From the NCBI GenBank assembly GCA_022559845.1, contig CM040117.1, forward strand, positions 17,074,856 through 17,138,855: 64,000 bases of DNA, read 5' to 3'. Below the pieces are notes generated by a model. It saw only the letters and a list, made by a program, of their open reading frames with translations, did not search any database and had not been told where the DNA came from. The stretch's first letter is position 1. Every line of letters starts with the position of its first letter. This document shows positions 33,802-46,602 of the stretch, piece by piece. Made by a program: the position numbers and the translations under genes. This stretch comes from Amorphophallus konjac (lineage: Eukaryota > Streptophyta > Magnoliopsida > Alismatales > Araceae).

Positions 33802-35810
33802 TGTTGACACCCATTTTTAGCCCGCAAGTTGCGTCATTTCTCTTATTCATCATTTTTGATGTCCCAAATTAGCCATTATTTTGGAGCCTTCTTGGATGAA
33901 TTTTGGGCTAATTTTCATTATTCCATTCCCTTTGAGCCCTAGAGATCATGATTTCTTAGAGTCCCTAGAGCTTATCTTATCAACTTCCAGCTTCTAAGTC
34001 GAGTTACGGCCCATTTAGGTCGGCTTCCATCAAGCAATTGGCTCTCTCTCACTGCGCAGTCCTGAAAGTGGTTCTTTTTCATCCTCTTCCAATCCTCTAT
34101 TCAAAATATTCCCTTCAACAAAGTTATTCAATTTTTAAAGATCTACAATTACTTTATCTATGCAATTAGCCAGTTCTGCCTTGATTGTGAGATATTTACG
34201 TTTTTCCAATAGGCTGTACTGTTCACCTATGTCCCAGAATTTTCTCTCTCTGTTCTAGCCCCATTTTATCCTTGTTCGGATCATTTTCTCAACTTGCTTT
34301 TTTTCATGAAAGTTGTTCCTCTTTCAATTTTCTACAATTTCTTCTTCTACCACTTTCACTAGTTCTGCACCATTTGAGAGATACGCTTCCATTTCGAAGT
34401 CGCGCGCAGTCTACCCAAAATGTTCCTTCATCGATGTGAAGGTCTATCAGTAGACCGTCAGAGACCATGTGAAGGTCTATCGTAAGACCGTCACAGCCCA
34501 AGTGACGGTCTATTAATAGACCGTTACACCTAAACTTGCCTAAAATCACCCCGTTCGACCCCCGGAGCCTGACGGTCCTACCCTAGACCGTTTGTTGCCT
34601 CTGGCGGTCTTACGATAGACCGTTACACACACCGAGAGTCCAATTCATGCCGGACTCTGCTCCGTTTCTGTGCGTCGTGGCCCTCTTGCAGAGCCCATAA
34701 CTTCTTGAATTCTACTCCGAATTGAGCGCCATTTGTTTCTATGGTTTCTCCTTTATATTATCTTGAATTTGATCCATAGATCTTGAGTTTTCATTAGGTG
34801 GATTGCTCGGAATAATGGTCAAAAGTTGGCGGTTTATGCATCCTAGTTCAACACAAACTCTGCAGATTAAGCTCCGGGGCTCCCTTCTAGAAGCCATATC
34901 TTCCAGAAGCCATATCTTCCAGATCCTTCCACCAAATTGAGTCCCACTCGTTCCTACTTCTTATCCTTTGTATTATCTCGAGATTGATCCATAGAACATG
35001 AATTTTGGTGGACTGTATCCTCTAAAATCTTGGGAGAACTTTCTGGGTTTTCTGCAAACCTCTATATAAACTGTCTAGTTCGCAGTTGCAAAGGAGGGAT
35101 CTTTCGGACGTGGGGCGAAGCCCTACTGCAACTCCAACTCATAACTTCGACCCCAGTTTGAAGAGGGAAGTATTAGCTTTCCATTACATCCTTCTGGGCT
35201 TAATTTGGTTGTCTATACTCTTAGTTCTAGTCTCCTCAAAATCATAAATCATCACAGTTCCCTGCACTTTTCTGCTATACATGCACTTTTGCACGTTTTG
35301 CATCATCATTTTCTCTCTATTCTCTCAATCAAATCTCATGATTTCAACTGCCATGCATGCACAATACATACACCTATCTTTTCCACCCTTTCACAGGGGT
35401 TAAAAACCTCCCCCCGGTGAGTTTGCCCTCAATTTATACCCCTATTTTATCACTTCGAGATTGATGCTACACTTCTTGTTCTAATGGGTTTTTTCCTTTG
35501 TGTTTTGGCTTTGCTTTGCAGGAGAGCATGCTATGGATGTGAGGCCCTCTTCTTCTAGCCGGCTGGAAGATGAGGAGGTTTGATCCCATAAAGTTCCCCG
35601 CACCCCGTTTCAAGCGCGATCAAGTCTTTAAGTTCCAAGGTACACGGCACCGTTCCTCTCCTTTCTTCATCCTTTGGCGTTGTTGGAACCATGGTGGCGA
35701 TCACGGTTAGTATTTCTCATCCTTTCATCCCCCTTGTCTTTGATTCACATGTTTATGAATGTATTAATTTAAAGGGGGCGGGATAGGAATCTAATTAAAA
35801 CAAATCTACA
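33802..35810 (+). repeat. 3' LTR of young TR-GAG
   Basis: 2009 bases, TGTTGACACCC to AAATCTACA, followed by the target duplication GGCGG (35811-35815). A small extra repeat (AGAAGCCATATCTTCC doubled near 34893-34920) accounts for most of the length difference from the 5' LTR. Confidence 0.85.
34435..34630. repeat. GGTC/GACC hairpin cluster in 3' LTR U3, with a 20-base perfect palindrome
   Basis: ACGGTCTATTAATAGACCGT at 34505-34524 is a perfect palindrome. The neighbours are GGTCTATCAGTAGACC and GGTCTTACGATAGACCG. Confidence 0.75.
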
Positions 35811-35952
35811 GGCGGAAGCCGAAGACCTTGACGTGCGAATGGAATACTTAAGGAGGACTTAGGATCAATCCGATGTTGAAGCTCATCAAGCTGGCGCGGG
35901 GTTTGAGCAATCATCTCCTGGGTAGGGAAAGATTGAGGGAAAGGTGGGACAG
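35811..35952 (-). pseudogene. Short gag piece of old TR-GAG between two insertions
   Basis: 142 bases caught between the young TR-GAG and chromovirus C. On the minus strand it encodes QEMIAQ and a QLDELQHRIDPKSS-like helix that matches 26240-26330 of the young copy. It starts with the GGCGG duplication and ends with GACAG (35948-35952), the target duplication of C. Confidence 0.75.
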
Positions 35953-38882
35953 TGTAATACCCGGATAATTTTTATTGAGCCCAAAGTATTTATTAAGCTT
36001 TTATTAACTTAAAATTGAATTTTTAATGAATTAATGCTTGAATTTCGGACTTATAATATTTAATTCCTTAGAAAATAGAATCGTGGATATTTGACTACCT
36101 TATAAAAATCTGGAAAAATGCTAATTGGGTCAAGGACCATGTAGTTAGCAACTTTGTCTTCTGTGATCGACCCAGCAAAAATTCGTAATTAAGTCTAATT
36201 AGTGGATTAAGCCCAAAAGTGCACACTTAGTTAACCTTTACCTAACCTCATCTTAAAACATCAAATTAGAGCTTAATACTCAACCAAATGAGCTCAAATC
36301 GGTGGAAAATGAAAGGCCACGATCTAAGGATCAATAGCCCTCTATCAATCGAACCAAAACCTAACCTTAGCACATGGTGGCGGCCGAGTTTTGTTGAAGT
36401 CAACATTGGCGGCGCCGTTTTCAAACACCACCTTGCGTGGTCGATTTCTCCCAACTCCGAAGTCTCCAGAATCTCTATGAGCTATCAAAATAAAGCTCTT
36501 CGCGTCTACTTTCATTTGGTGGCTGTGGGGTTCGCAAAGGATTCAGATCTGGGAAGATCTTGGTCGTTTAGTGGAGGTGGGTCGACAGCCGTCGTCCTCC
36601 TTCCTCTCCTCTTTGTTCCTTCGATTGAGGTAGGTTTCCTTAACCAAAATCAGCATATGAATACATCAAATTGTTCCTCTCGATGATCTCTTTCCAGTGG
36701 TAGTAAAAGTCCTAAATTTTATTAGGTATCCAAGGAGATATCGAGATTTTTCTAAGGTGCTGTCAAGTTCGTTCTTCATTCTAGGGCTTTAAGTTCTCTC
36801 TTCGATTGAGTAGGTTATAACAACCAAACTCTAATTAATATACATGGATGTAAGCATAAGCATGTTAGTTTTCATTTGGCGTAGAAAGCCCTAATTTTTA
36901 CTGAGCATGTTTAGAGAATTTATGATTTGAGTAAGAGCATGTCTAGGCTTGATTTATGGTATGTTCTTTTGAGTCAAAGCATGATTTCGGGCTAATTTTG
37001 AGTTGTATATCTTGATCCCCATATAGCATATCATACATGGATGAAATCAGCATCGAAGTAGCTTTCTTTTGATATAATAAGCCCCAAATTTCGTTGTATA
37101 TATTGAGAGAACCTTACGATTTAGTAGAAGCATGTCAAGAACTAGGTTTTCATGTGTTCATCATAGATAGGTTGTGATTCAATTGATTTCTGTTGAAATT
37201 CGTGTTTCAAAACTCTTGTATTATGACCCTAGTATGTCTATTAAGAACCCTAGAGCATGTGGTTAAGATCCCAACCCATTTAGACCCCAAATGGATGAGT
37301 TTTTATGTTTTTCGGAAGCCACGGCCGTTTCTGGAAGTGCAGGGGTCGACCCAATGGGTCGACCCATGCCTTGGAATTTTCCAAGGGTCGACCCAATGGG
37401 TCGACCCATGTGCTGTATGACCCGATAATGTTGTTTTTCGACCCGTGGATCGATCCGGATCATTAGGGGATTGACCCATTCAACTTAGTCCAATTGAAAA
37501 CTATATTTTTGAGGAATCAATGACCCATACTTGTAACCTTATGATTTCAATTGACAATGGTCCTTGCATTCAACCATAGTGTAAAAACATGCCGTTTATC
37601 ATCTCCATTACAACGCATACAATGGTTAAATAGAAACCCACATAATTAGTGGTTAATTGTGTAACTAAATTTCTGTTAATGCATGCTATTTCACTCCTGT
37701 GCGAGCTTGTTCTTTACCTTATCATCTTGAATCAGCTTTTTGGGCAAATTGTCTTAATGCAAATGATAATAGATAATCCTTGGTATATTAACTTGGTAAT
37801 TAGGATTAAATTGATTGTTAAGTTGCTGGATAGTCATTATTACCCCAGTAGAATGGATTGCTTACACACCTGAATGGTACACTGTCAGCCGTTCTTTGTT
37901 AACCTCGTGGACTAAGTTTTGGTCCAATTCCTGTAATGCGGCCCAAAGTGACCGTATAACCGAGTTTTTGTTTTAGTGAATCCAAGGACAAGTTAGTCCT
38001 TAAATCTCATACTTGTGGCAGTAATTCCTCTGATTAATTGGCCATTTAACTTGACTGAATGTCTAGACAACGTGGGATCTTGGATCCAATAAATCAATGC
38101 CAACGCATCATAAGGGCCCGGTCTGGTCCTGGGGAGAGCGCCCGAAAGTTAGTGAGCCCATGAGATGTTAATGACATGGTGAGGCATTGCACCGAGTACT
38201 TGACTAGTGTAACGTCTATGACATAAAATCTCTTGTTACTTGTTACTTGATCGTGCTTGAAATGGCGTTTAAAATTCTTGCTTGTTGGCCAATTCTCTAT
38301 TACTATCACCTGTTGTAAATTCTCGTACTTGCTATCTTGTTATTTCTTGTCATCATTATATTTCTTGACCTTGCAAGATCTTTATATTACGTTGTTTCAT
38401 TTTATCGTTATCGTCATTTATTTCTTTTCTTAGCATTTCATATGAAAAATGTAATTAACTTGTTTATCACGTAAACTTACCTGTTATTTCCTACTGAGCG
38501 TCAGCTCATAGTTGTTGTTTCCCCCCTTTCCAGGCTATTCAGGTGATGATGCGCATACAGATGGGGAAGGGCAGGAGTGATATCTTTTGAGTGTGCCTGT
38601 TAGTAGATGCCGTGTTGGCATGGTTGTTTACCTCTAGTTATTTCCTTAGAGTTGTGTTAGCACTTATTACTTTTGGAGTCAGATATTGTATTAGAATTCA
38701 GATTGGAAGTCATGTTTGATCGTGTGTTAGCAATGTTGGTTATTGTAATAAATTGGAATCATCTTGATCAATAGATTTGTTCCTTTTCTTAGCACCTGTG
38801 TAATTGTTTAGCTTAGCTTATTATTGTTATCTCTAGCTAGTTTCTAATTGTACGACCCGATATTCCGCGTCGGGGCGTGACA
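35953..38882 (+). repeat. 5' LTR of chromovirus C
   Basis: 2930 bases from TGTAATACCCGG to GGGGCGTGACA. It carries two GGGTCGACCC modules at 37345-37412 where the 3' LTR carries four. Confidence 0.9.
37345..37412. repeat. GGGTCGACCC module array, 5' LTR of C (two modules)
   Basis: Two modules of GGGTCGACCC-AATG-GGTCGACCC are separated by CCTTGGAATTTTCCAAGG, itself an inverted repeat. Four GTCGAC sites in all. Confidence 0.8.
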
Positions 38883-38883
38883 G

Positions 38884-38895
38884 TTGGTATCAGAT
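38884..38895 (+). promoter_or_regulatory. Primer binding site (tRNA-iMet) of C
   Basis: TTGGTATCAGATCC starts one base after the LTR end. It matches the initiator-Met site TGGTATCAGAGC with one late mismatch. Confidence 0.8.
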
Positions 38896-39105
38896 CCCTA
38901 GGTTTCACATTCCTAGGTTTTCCTAAGTTCTAGGTTTTCTAAGTTTTAGGGTTCTAAGTGTTATCATAGGACCCCTAACCTTGTTAAAGTCTAAGGACCT
39001 GACCTGGTGAGATTTGGGTAGAAACTTAGGTAAGTTCGTAACTTAATCGTATTATTATCTATCTTATTGAACCTAAGTAATCTATTCCTCGTGTAGGCCA
39101 TTGCA

Positions 39106-42100
39106 ATGGCAGCAGACCGTGCGGAATGGAGGAACTTGCAGCGTACGGTTCAAGGCCTTACACAGGCTTTACAACGAGTTGCTCGAGCAGGAGCTGCGCA
39201 CCATGGCACCTGCGATCTATATCGGAACTTCCGAGGAATGAATCCGTCGAGATTTGGAGGCTCGACTGACCCCGATGAAGCCGAGCACTGGCTAGATGAG
39301 ATGGGAAGGATATTCGAAGTGATGCAATGCAGCAATCAAGAACGTGTCCTTCTCTCAACCTTTCAACTTGAACGTGATGCAAGAACATGGTGGGATTCCG
39401 TGAAGGCTACCCTTGGTGACTAGCAAGTTACATGGGAAGAGTTCGAGGAATTCTTTAACAGCAAGTATTTTTCTGATAGAGTACAAGAGAAGAAAGCGGC
39501 GGAGTTCGCGGCCCTAAAATAGCGAGGTCTGTCCGTGGCGGAGTACGAAGCGCAATTTTCTCGGCTATCTCGATATGCTACCCACTTGATATCTACCGAG
39601 AAGATGAAGGCTAAGCGCTTTCTTAATGGGCCGAAGCTGCATTATATCAATCAATTGGCACCGATGGAAATCTCCACCTATTCTGAGATGGTGAGGAAAG
39701 CTCAAGTTCTAGAAGATACTCTTGAGATGACGGAGAGAATCCGTTGAAAGGGCACAAAGAAGGAACTACCTACGGGTTCCGGGAATATCAAACCCGGGTA
39801 TAGCAAGAGGAGGCCTATTAGTGGATCTAGTTCATGGACTGGATCTGGATCATGGAAGGGAAAGATGCCGAGGCATGAAGACAAGAAGCCTGGCCCTATT
39901 GTTCCATTCAAGGGCGTGTGCAAGTTTTGTGATCGTCTTGGTCACAAGATGGAGGAATGCTGGCGCAAGCTAGGCGCCTGTTTGCGATGTGGGAGTAAAG
40001 AGCACCGTATCCCTAATTGTCCTCTTATATCGGAGCAAGCTACACCGGTAAAACCTCAAGGCATCAAGAAACCGCAAGGAAAGCTTCAAGCTTTGCATGC
40101 AGATGAAGCAGGAACCACCGGGGACGGTGGACTCGTCGAAGGTACTCTTATTATACTCAACAAGCCAGCATTTGTTCTTTTTGATACTGGTGCCACACAT
40201 TCCTTTATTTCTCGGAGATTTGCTAAGTCTTTAGCTGTGGAACCTGTTTTGATGAATTCTCCGTTAGAAATATCAACTCCTATTGGTTCTAGATCAGCAA
40301 TACAATACTTCTATCCTTCTAGTACAGTTATGATTGGTGAACAGAATTTACCAGCTGATTTAGTCTGCATGGACATGAAGGATTATGATGTAATCATAGG
40401 AGCAGATTGGTTGGCTCGATATGAGGCTAATGTTCACTGCAGTTCTAGCTCCGTGTCTTTTACTAGGCACCCGAGACTTTCTTTTGTGGGAGTTAAGCAC
40501 TATAACTCCGTATCACTTATCTCGGCTCTTCGAGCTGATAAGCTGATGAGACGAGGATGCGAGGCTTTTCTGGCCTTTGTCTGTGCAACCCCTGAGCAGC
40601 AGATTGAGATTAAGGACATTTCTGTTGTCCGAGATTTTCCTGATGTCTTTCCAGAGGAACTACCAGGACTTCCGCCTGAGCAGGAAGTTATCTTTTCTAT
40701 TGATCTCATTCCTGGCACATCTCCTATTTCCAAGGCTTCTTATCGTATGTCTCCTGCGGAACTAAGGGAGTTAAAGCAACAGTTGATGGAATTGCTCGAG
40801 AAGGGTTTCATTCGCCCTAGTACTTCTCCTTGGGGAGCCCCTATATTATTCGTCAGGAAGAAAGATGGTTCGATGAGGTTGTGCATCGATTATCGGCAAT
40901 TGAACCAGCAGACTGTCAAGAACAAATATCCATTACCGAGGATCGACGAATTATTTGACAAGATAGCGGGAGCTCAGTATTTTTCTAAGATCGATCTTCG
41001 ATCTGGATATCATCAGTTGCGGATTAAGGAAGAGGATATCTATAAAACAGCTTTCCGCAGTAGGTATGGTCATTTTGAATTTGTCGTTATGCCTTTTGGT
41101 CTAACGAATGCACCAGCAGCTTTCATGCAGTTGATGAACAATGTATTTCGGCCCTATCTTGATCGATGGGTCGTGGTATTCATTGATGACATCCTGATTT
41201 ATTCTAAGAATGAGGAGGAGCATGCTGAGCATCTGAGGATGGCATTACAACTGTTGAGAGATCACCAGCTTTATGCCAAGTTCAGTAAGTGTGAATTTTG
41301 GCTGCAAGAGGTGTCCTTTCTAGGACATATCATCACGAAGGAAGGAATTTCTGTGGATCCTTCAAAGGTGGAGGCAGTGAAGAATTGGGAGCGGCCTACT
41401 AGTGTGACTGAAATCAGAAGCTTCTTAGGCCTGGCAGGCTATTATCGCAGATTCATTCAAGATTTCTCCAAGATTGCGGTACCTCTTACCAGATTAACCC
41501 GCAAGGAGAACAAGTTTGATTGGTCAGATGATTGTCAGCGAAGCTTTCAGACTTTGAAAGATTGTTTAACTACTGCACCTGTATTGGCTTTACCTTCTGG
41601 TGAAGGAGGTTTTGTGGTATACACTGATGCTTCAGGTATTGGTTTAGGCTGTGTACTCATGCAGCATGAGAAGGTGATAGCCTATTCTTCTAGGCAGTTG
41701 AGGAAGCATGAAGAGAATTATCCTGTTCATGATTTGGAACTAGCAGCAGTGGTGTTCGCATTGAAGATATGGAGGCACTACTTGTATGGAGAAACATTCA
41801 CGGTGTTTTCAGATCATAAGAGTCTGAAATATTTGTTTTCTCAGAAGGAACTCAATATGAGGCAGAGAAGATGGTTGGAGTACTTGAAAGACTTCGACTT
41901 CTCGATCGAGTATCATCCTGGCAAAGGCAATGTTGTGGCAGATGCATTAAGCAGGAAGCCTGTGGCTAGATTGTCCAGTCTCATGTTACAAGAGTGGAAG
42001 CTATTAGAACAATTAGCCAGCCTGGATCTGAATGTTGATAATGATCGGGTTATGATTGCACAGATTCAACTTAAGCCCGAATTGTTGATGGAAATCAAAT

Positions 42101-43500
42101 CTCTGCAAGATAATGATCCCGAGCTAGTAGAGATCAAGGGAAGCTTGAGCAGCAGACCTGACTTCATGATGGCTGACGATGGAAGATTGTTATTCTAGGG
42201 TAGAACTTGTGTACCTGATGAAGCTGTAATAAAGAACAAGATTATGGAGGAAGCACATAGATCCCGATATACCATTCATCTTGGAGGCACTAAAATGTTC
42301 AAGGATTTGAAGAGATCTTTTTGGTGGCCGAATATGAAAAGGGAAGTTGTAGACTTCGTGAGTAGATGCTTGGTTTGTCAGCAAGTCAAGGCTGAACATT
42401 TCAGACCGGCAGGAAAGTTGAAACCACTTGACATACCCCAATGGAAGTGGGAGAGCATTGGCATGGATTTCATTATGGGTCTACCTAGGACTCGTGGTGG
42501 ATTTGATGCAATATGGGTGATTGTCGACCGATTGACAAAGTCAGCTCATTTCTTACCCATTAAGTCCAAGTGGACAGTTGATGTATTGGCTGCTTTGTAT
42601 TTGAAGGAAGTGGTAAGGCTCCATGGCATACCAGTCAGCATTGTGTCTGATAGAGACCCCAGATTTACTTCACATTTCTGGAAGGGACTGCAAGAATCTT
42701 TGGGTACTCGTCTGAATTTCAGTACTGCTTTTCATCCGCAGACAGATGGACAGACTGAAAGAACCAATCAGATAGTGGAAGATATGCTTAGAGCATGCAT
42801 GATTGATTTCGGAGGCAGTTGGAGTGACCATTTGGCTTTGATTGAATTTGCCTACAATAACAGTTATCAATCCAACATCCAGATGGCTCCTTTTGAAGCA
42901 TTGTATGGGCGAAGCTGTCGTTCCCCGTTATGTTGGGATGAGATAGGTGAGAAGCAATGGCTTGGACCGGATCTTATTTCAGAATCGTCACAGAACATCC
43001 GTGTTATTCGAGACCGGTTACAAGTAGCCCAATCAAGACAGAAGAGTTATGCCGACACAAGGAGAAGAGCATTAGAATTTCAAGTTGGCGAGCATGTATT
43101 CCTGAAAGTCTCTCCTACAAGAGGGATTCGAAGATTTGGCATTCATGGCAAGCTAAGTCCGAGATATATTGGTCCATTCGAGATCCTAGATAGAGTGGGA
43201 GAAGTTGCTTACAGACTGGCATTACCGCCGCAGTTGTCTGGCATACACAATGTTTTCCATGTGTCTATGTTACGGAAATATGTGTATGACCCCACTCACA
43301 TCATTCAGCATGTGGATTTCGAATTGAAGGAAGATTTGACTTATGAAGAAAGACCTATCAAGATTCTGGACCGGAAGCAACAGCAACTCTGGAATCGTTC
43401 TATACCAATGGTCAAGATTCAGTGGAGTCGGCGTGGGACCGAAGAAGCTACTTGGGAATCTGAAGATACTATGCGGAAGCGGTATCCCGACTTATTCTAG
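39106..43500 (+). pseudogene. gag-pol polyprotein of chromovirus C with four premature stops
   Basis: A single frame of 1464 codons from ATG 39106, broken by TAG 39421, TAG 39520, TGA 39745 and TAG 42196; at least the second and fourth replace a likely Gln codon. Order: gag capsid part (RNFRGMNPSRFGGSTDPDEA), two zinc knuckles [14 protein letters not shown] (residue 272) and [14 protein letters not shown], protease FDTGATHSF (Asp at residue 360), RT with [10 protein letters not shown] (694), RNase [11 protein letters not shown] (841), integrase with an HHCC zinc finger and D1121, D1182, E1218 (35 residues between the last two), GPF/Y module (RYIGPFEI), and a chromodomain (LTYEERPIKILDR, EEATWESED). 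All catalytic residues survive. The chromodomain is thought to direct integration to heterochromatin. Confidence 0.92.
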
Positions 43501-43560
43501 GTGATCTATCTCTTTCCCTACTCTCAGTTATAGTGCAGTGAATTTGGAGGACCAAATTCC

Positions 43561-43575
43561 TTAAGTAGGGGAGGG
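43561..43575 (+). promoter_or_regulatory. Polypurine tract of C
   Basis: AAGTAGGGGAGGG directly precedes the 3' LTR start TGTAATACC. Confidence 0.75.
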
Positions 43576-46500
43576 TGTAATACCTCGATAATTTTTATTG
43601 AGCCCAAAGTATTTATTAAGCTTTTATTAACTTAAAATTGAATTTTTAATGAATTAATGCTTGAATTTCGGACTTATAATATTTAATTCCTTAGAAAATA
43701 GAATAGTGGAAATTCGACTACCTTATAAAAATCTGGAAAAATGCTAATTGGGTCAAGGACCATGTAGTTAGCAACTTTATCTTCTGTGATCGACCCAGCA
43801 AAAATCCGCAATTAAGTCTAATTAGTGGATTAAGCCTAAAAGTGCACACTTAGTTAACCTTTACCTAACCTCATCTTAAAACATCAAATTAGAGCTTAAT
43901 ACTCAACCAAATGAGCTCAAATCGGTGGCAAATGAAAGGCCACGATCTAAGGATCAATAGCCCTCTATCAATCGAACCAAAACCTAACCCTAGCACATGG
44001 TGGCGGCCGAGTTTTGTTGAAGTCAACCTTGGCGGCGCCGTTTTCAAACACCACCTTGCGTGGTCGATTTCTCCCAACTCCGAAGTCTACAGAAGCTCTA
44101 TGAGCTATCAAAATAAAGCTCTTTGTGTCTACTTTCATTTGGTGGCTGTAGGGTTTGCAGAGGATTCAGATCTGGGAAGATCTTGGTCATTTAGTGGAGG
44201 TGGGTCGGCAGCCGTCGTCCTCCTTCCTCTCCTCTTTGTTCCTTCGATTGAGGTAGGTTTCCTTAATCAAAATCAGCATATGAATACATCAAATTGTTCC
44301 TCTCGATGAGCTCTTTCCAGTGGTAGTAAAAGCCCTAAATTTCATTAGGTATCCAAGGAGATATCGAGATTTTTCTAAGGTGCTGTCAAGTTCATTCTTC
44401 ATTCTAGGGCTTTAGGTTCTCTCTTCGATTGAGGTAGGTTATAACAGCCAAACTCTAATTAATATACATGGATGTAAGCATCAGCATGTTAGTTTTCATT
44501 TGGCGTAGAAAGCCCTAATTTTTACTGAGCATGTTTAGAGAATTTATGATTTGAGTAAGAGCATGTCTAGGCTTGATTTATGGTATGTTCTTTTGAGTCA
44601 AAGCATGATTTCGGGCTGATTTTGAGTTGTATATCTTGATCCCCATATAGCATATCATACATGGATGGAATCAGCATCGAAGTAGCTTTCTTTTGATATA
44701 AGAAGCCCCAAATTTCGTTGTATATATTGAGAGAACCTTACGATTTAGTAGAAGCATGTCAAGAACTAGGTTTTCATGTGTTCATCATAGATAGGTTGTG
44801 ATTCAATTGATTTATGTTGAAATTCGTGTTTCAAAACTCTTGTATTATGACCCTAGTATGTCTATTAAGAACCCTAGAGCATGTGGTTAAGATCCCAACC
44901 CATTTAGACCCCAAATGGATGAGTTTTTATGTTTTCCGGAAGCCACGGCCGTTTCTGGAAGTGCAGGGGTCGACCCATGGGGTCGACCCATGCTGCCCAA
45001 TGCGGGTGTCGACCCAATGGGTCGACCCATGCAGCAGTTTTTGCAGGGGTCGACCCCATGGGTCGACCCATCACCCAGGCAGACTCCTGGAGTTCCAGGG
45101 GTCGACCCAATGGGTCGACCCATGTGCTGTATGACCCGGTAATGTTGTTTTTCGACCCGTGGATCGATCCGGATCATTAGGGGATCGACCCATTCAACTT
45201 AGTCCAATTGAAAACTATATTTTTGAGGAACCAATGACCCATACTTGTAACCTTATGATTTCAATTGACAATGGTCCTTGCATTCAACCATAGTGTAAAA
45301 ACATGCCGTTTATCATCTCCATTGCAACGCATACAATGGTTAAATAGAAACCCACATAATTAGTGGTTAATTGTGTAACTAAATTTCTGTTAATGCATGC
45401 TATTTCACTCCTGTGCGAGCTTGTTCTTTACCTTATCATCTTGAATCAACTGTTTGGGCAAATTGTCTTAATGCAAATGATAATAGATAATTCTTGGTAT
45501 ATTAACTTGGTAATTAGGATTAAATTGATTGTTAAGTTGCTGGATAGTCATTATTACCCCAGTAGAATGGATTGCTTACACACCTGAATGGTACACTGTC
45601 AGCCGTTCTTTGTTGACCTCGTGGACTAAGTTTTGGTCCAATTCTTGTAATGCGGCCCAAAGTGACCGTATAACCGAGTTTTTGTTTTAGTGAATCCAAG
45701 GACAAGTTAGTCCTTAAATCTCATACTTGTGGCAGTAATTCCTCTGATTAATTGGCCATTTAACTTGACTGAATGTCTAGACAACGTGGGATCTTGGATC
45801 CAATAAATCAATGCCAACGCATCATAAGGGCCCGGTCTGGTCCTGGGGAGAGCGCCCGAAAGTTAGTGAGCCCATGGGATGTTAATGACATGGTGAGGCA
45901 TTGCACCGAGTACTTGACTAGTGTAACGTCTATGACATAAAATCTCTTGTTACTTGTTACTTGTTACTTGATCGTGCTTGAAATTGTGTTTAAAATACTT
46001 GCTTGTTGGCCAATTCTCTATTACTATCTCCTGTTGTAAATTCTTGTACTTGCTATCTTGTTATTTCTTGTCATCATTATATTTCTTGACCTTGCAAGAT
46101 CTTTATATTACGTTGTTTCATTTTATCGTTATCGTCATTTATTTTTTTCTTAGCATTTCATATGAAAAATGTAATTAACTTGTTAATCACGTAAACTTGC
46201 CTGTTATTTCCTACTGAGCGTCAGCTCATAGTTGTTGTTTCCCCCCTTTCCAGGCTATTCAGGTGATGATGCACATACCGATGGGGAAGGGCAGGAGTGA
46301 TATCTTTTGAGTGTGCCTGTTAGTAGATGCCGTGTTGGCATGGTTGTTTACCTCTAGTTATTTCCTTAGAGTTGTGTTAGCACTTATTACTTTTGGAGTC
46401 AGATATTGTATTAGAATTCAGATTGGAAGTCATGTTTGATCGTGTGTTAGCAAATGTTGGTTATTGTAATAAATTGGAATCATCTTGATCAATAGATTTG

Positions 46501-46602
46501 TTCTTTTCTTAGCACCTGTGTAATTGTTTAGCTTAGCTTATTATTGTTATCTCTAGCTAGTTTCTAACTCTACAACCCGATATTCCGCGTCGGGGCGTGA
46601 CA
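43576..46602 (+). repeat. 3' LTR of chromovirus C
   Basis: 3027 bases, 97 longer than the 5' LTR; essentially all of the difference lies in the palindrome modules at 44966-45124. A TTACTTG unit is also present once more near 45960. Confidence 0.9.
44966..45124. repeat. GGGTCGACCC module array, 3' LTR of C (four modules)
   Basis: Four modules, each with two GTCGACCC cores separated by ATG, AATG or CATG (eight GTCGAC sites). Spacers are different sequences, several partly self-complementary (CTGCCCAATGCGGG; GCAGCAGTTTTTGCAG; CCAGGCAGACTCCTGG). Confidence 0.8.

Larger units (their letters stand above)
22323..35810 (+). mobile_element. Young TR-GAG: complete pol-less Tat-like element
   Basis: 13,488 bases bounded by LTRs of 1991 and 2009 bases and a perfect 5-bp target duplication. 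It is the same family as the element it sits in, in the opposite orientation. Contents: PBS-like site, leader repeats, gag-type reading frame (split by a LINE), 3 kb of non-coding repeats, polypurine tract. No pol. The first ~175 aligned LTR bases show about a dozen differences, nearly all transitions, so 'young' is only relative. Multiple stops make it inactive; even when intact it would have needed enzymes from another element. Confidence 0.85.
35953..46602 (+). mobile_element. Chromovirus C (Tekay/Del type), complete but inactive
   Basis: 10,650 bases: LTR 35953-38882, PBS for tRNA-iMet, gag-pol 39106-43500, polypurine tract, LTR 43576-46602, and a perfect 5-bp duplication GACAG (35948-35952 and 46603-46607). 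A group II-like chromodomain ends the integrase, as in Tekay/Del. In the first ~240 aligned LTR bases I count about 8 differences, fewer than in the TR-GAG pair, so this is among the latest arrivals. Four in-frame stops disable it. It inserted into the gag of the old TR-GAG. Confidence 0.9.

Noticed and set aside
22323..35810. Hidden pol in the young TR-GAG
   Set aside because: No RT (YxDD/FxDD), RNase H or integrase motif was found except the RT of the inserted LINE, which belongs to a different element class.
36288..36686. 132-codon open frame repeated at 43911-44309
   Set aside because: It lies in both LTRs of chromovirus C, so the repeat is explained by the LTR pair; no known domain.
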